Shown here one piece after another: positions 63,231 to 64,000 of a DNA stretch of 64,000 nt; positions within the stretch are counted from its first letter, which is position 1, and every line of letters starts with the position of its first letter. The stretch comes from Euonymus europaeus (Eukaryota; Streptophyta; Magnoliopsida; Celastrales; Celastraceae), in the NCBI GenBank assembly GCA_963580455.1, contig OY756968.1, positions 15,779,996 to 15,843,995 of the forward strand, in the 5' to 3' direction. The notes beneath the pieces are model-generated. The model worked only from the letters and a program-made list of their open reading frames with translations, ran no database searches and was not told where the DNA came from. A program made the position numbers and the translations under genes.

Positions 63231-64000
63231 ACTAACTTTCTATAAAAAATGCATAAGACCGCTAAAATCTCCTCCATAAAGAGGTTTGCGCAAATTCGAA
63301 CCATCAAAGTTGATCGCTATACAACTTTTATTGTTCTTCTAAGTCAAATTTTTCGAGTATAAGCTTCCTAGATTATTTCGATGCCAAAACACCAACTTTA
63401 TATGACAAATGGACAAAATCGTTAAAAGCTCCCCCATAGAGAGAGTTGCGCAAATTTGAACTATCAAAGTTGCTCGGTGTACACCTTTTATTGTTCTTCT
63501 ATGTCAACTTTTTTGAGTATAAGCTTCCTAGATTATTTCGATGCCAAAACACCATCTTTCTACGACAAATGCAGCAAACCATTAAAAGCTCCTCCATAGA
63601 GAGAGTTGCACAAATTCGAACCATCAAAGTTGCTCGGTTTACACCTTTTATTGTTCTTCTATGTCAAATTTTTCGAGTTAAGCTTCCCAGATTATTTCGA
63701 TGACAAAACACCAACTTTCTATGACAAATGGAAAAATCCGTTAAAAGATCCTTCATAGAGGGAGTTGAGCAACTTCGGACCGTCAAAGTTGCTTAGCGTA
63801 CCTCTTTTATTGTTCTTCTATGTCAAATTTTATGTGTTTATGCTTTCAAGATTATTTCGATGCCAAAACACCAGCTTTTTATGAAAAATGCACAAAACCG
63901 TTAAAAGCTCCTCCATTGAGAGAGTTGAGCAACTTCGGACCATCAAAGTTGCTCGGTGTACACTTTTTATTGTTCTTCTATGTCAAATTTTACGAGTATA

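Larger units (their letters stand above)
30465..64000 (+). repeat. Satellite array 3, ~160-bp monomer
   Basis: 33.5 kb of uninterrupted satellite in the same orientation as the other arrays, continuing past the window end. It is organised in higher-order blocks of different length (3, 4, 8, 9 and 12 monomers) plus dispersed cassettes. No mobile element, gene or RNA was seen within it. Confidence 0.97.

Overview
The window is satellite-dominated plant nuclear heterochromatin. About 54 of 64 kb is one tandem repeat with a monomer of about 160 bp (159-160 bp spacing), all in the same orientation. I estimate roughly 340 monomers in three arrays: 1-6348, 11046-25639 and 30465-64000. The two gaps between arrays hold two nearly identical copies of a broken Ty3/gypsy LTR retrotransposon, on the minus strand. 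Plant origin is inferred from the initiator-Met-tRNA primer binding site, the long LTR of TGTAACACCCC...GGGGCGTGACA type, Tekay/Del-like Pol sequence, tRNA-related SINE-like pieces, and a nucleosome-length satellite. I do not recognise the satellite and cannot name the species. I see no host protein gene, rRNA, tRNA or CRISPR.

Layout. Array 1 (1-6348) runs into retroelement copy 1 (6349-11045): a truncated RT end, protease, gag remnant, PBS, and an LTR region carrying SINE-like insertions. Array 2 (11046-25639) includes three tandem copies of a 960-bp higher-order repeat (13861-16740). Retroelement copy 2 (25640-30464) ends in a 285-bp fold-back structure. Array 3 (30465-64000) is satellite only and is built of successive higher-order repeats of 3, 4, 8, 9 and 12 monomers.

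History. The segment 1 to about 12480, retroelement included, is duplicated at about 20563-33370. The two retroelement copies share the same truncation point, gag-pro deletion and premature stop, so the element broke before it was copied along with its satellite flanks. In the left flank the copies differ by indels of 1, 2, 1 and 6 whole monomers plus one 5-bp duplication; these exactly account for the change in offset from 20562 to 19291. This is the signature of in-register unequal exchange.

The most unusual structures are the fold-back element at the LTR edge, whose core is inverted in one copy relative to the other, and a 9-bp inverted repeat inside the common satellite monomer type. The many short open frames in the arrays are translations of the satellite and were not annotated as genes.
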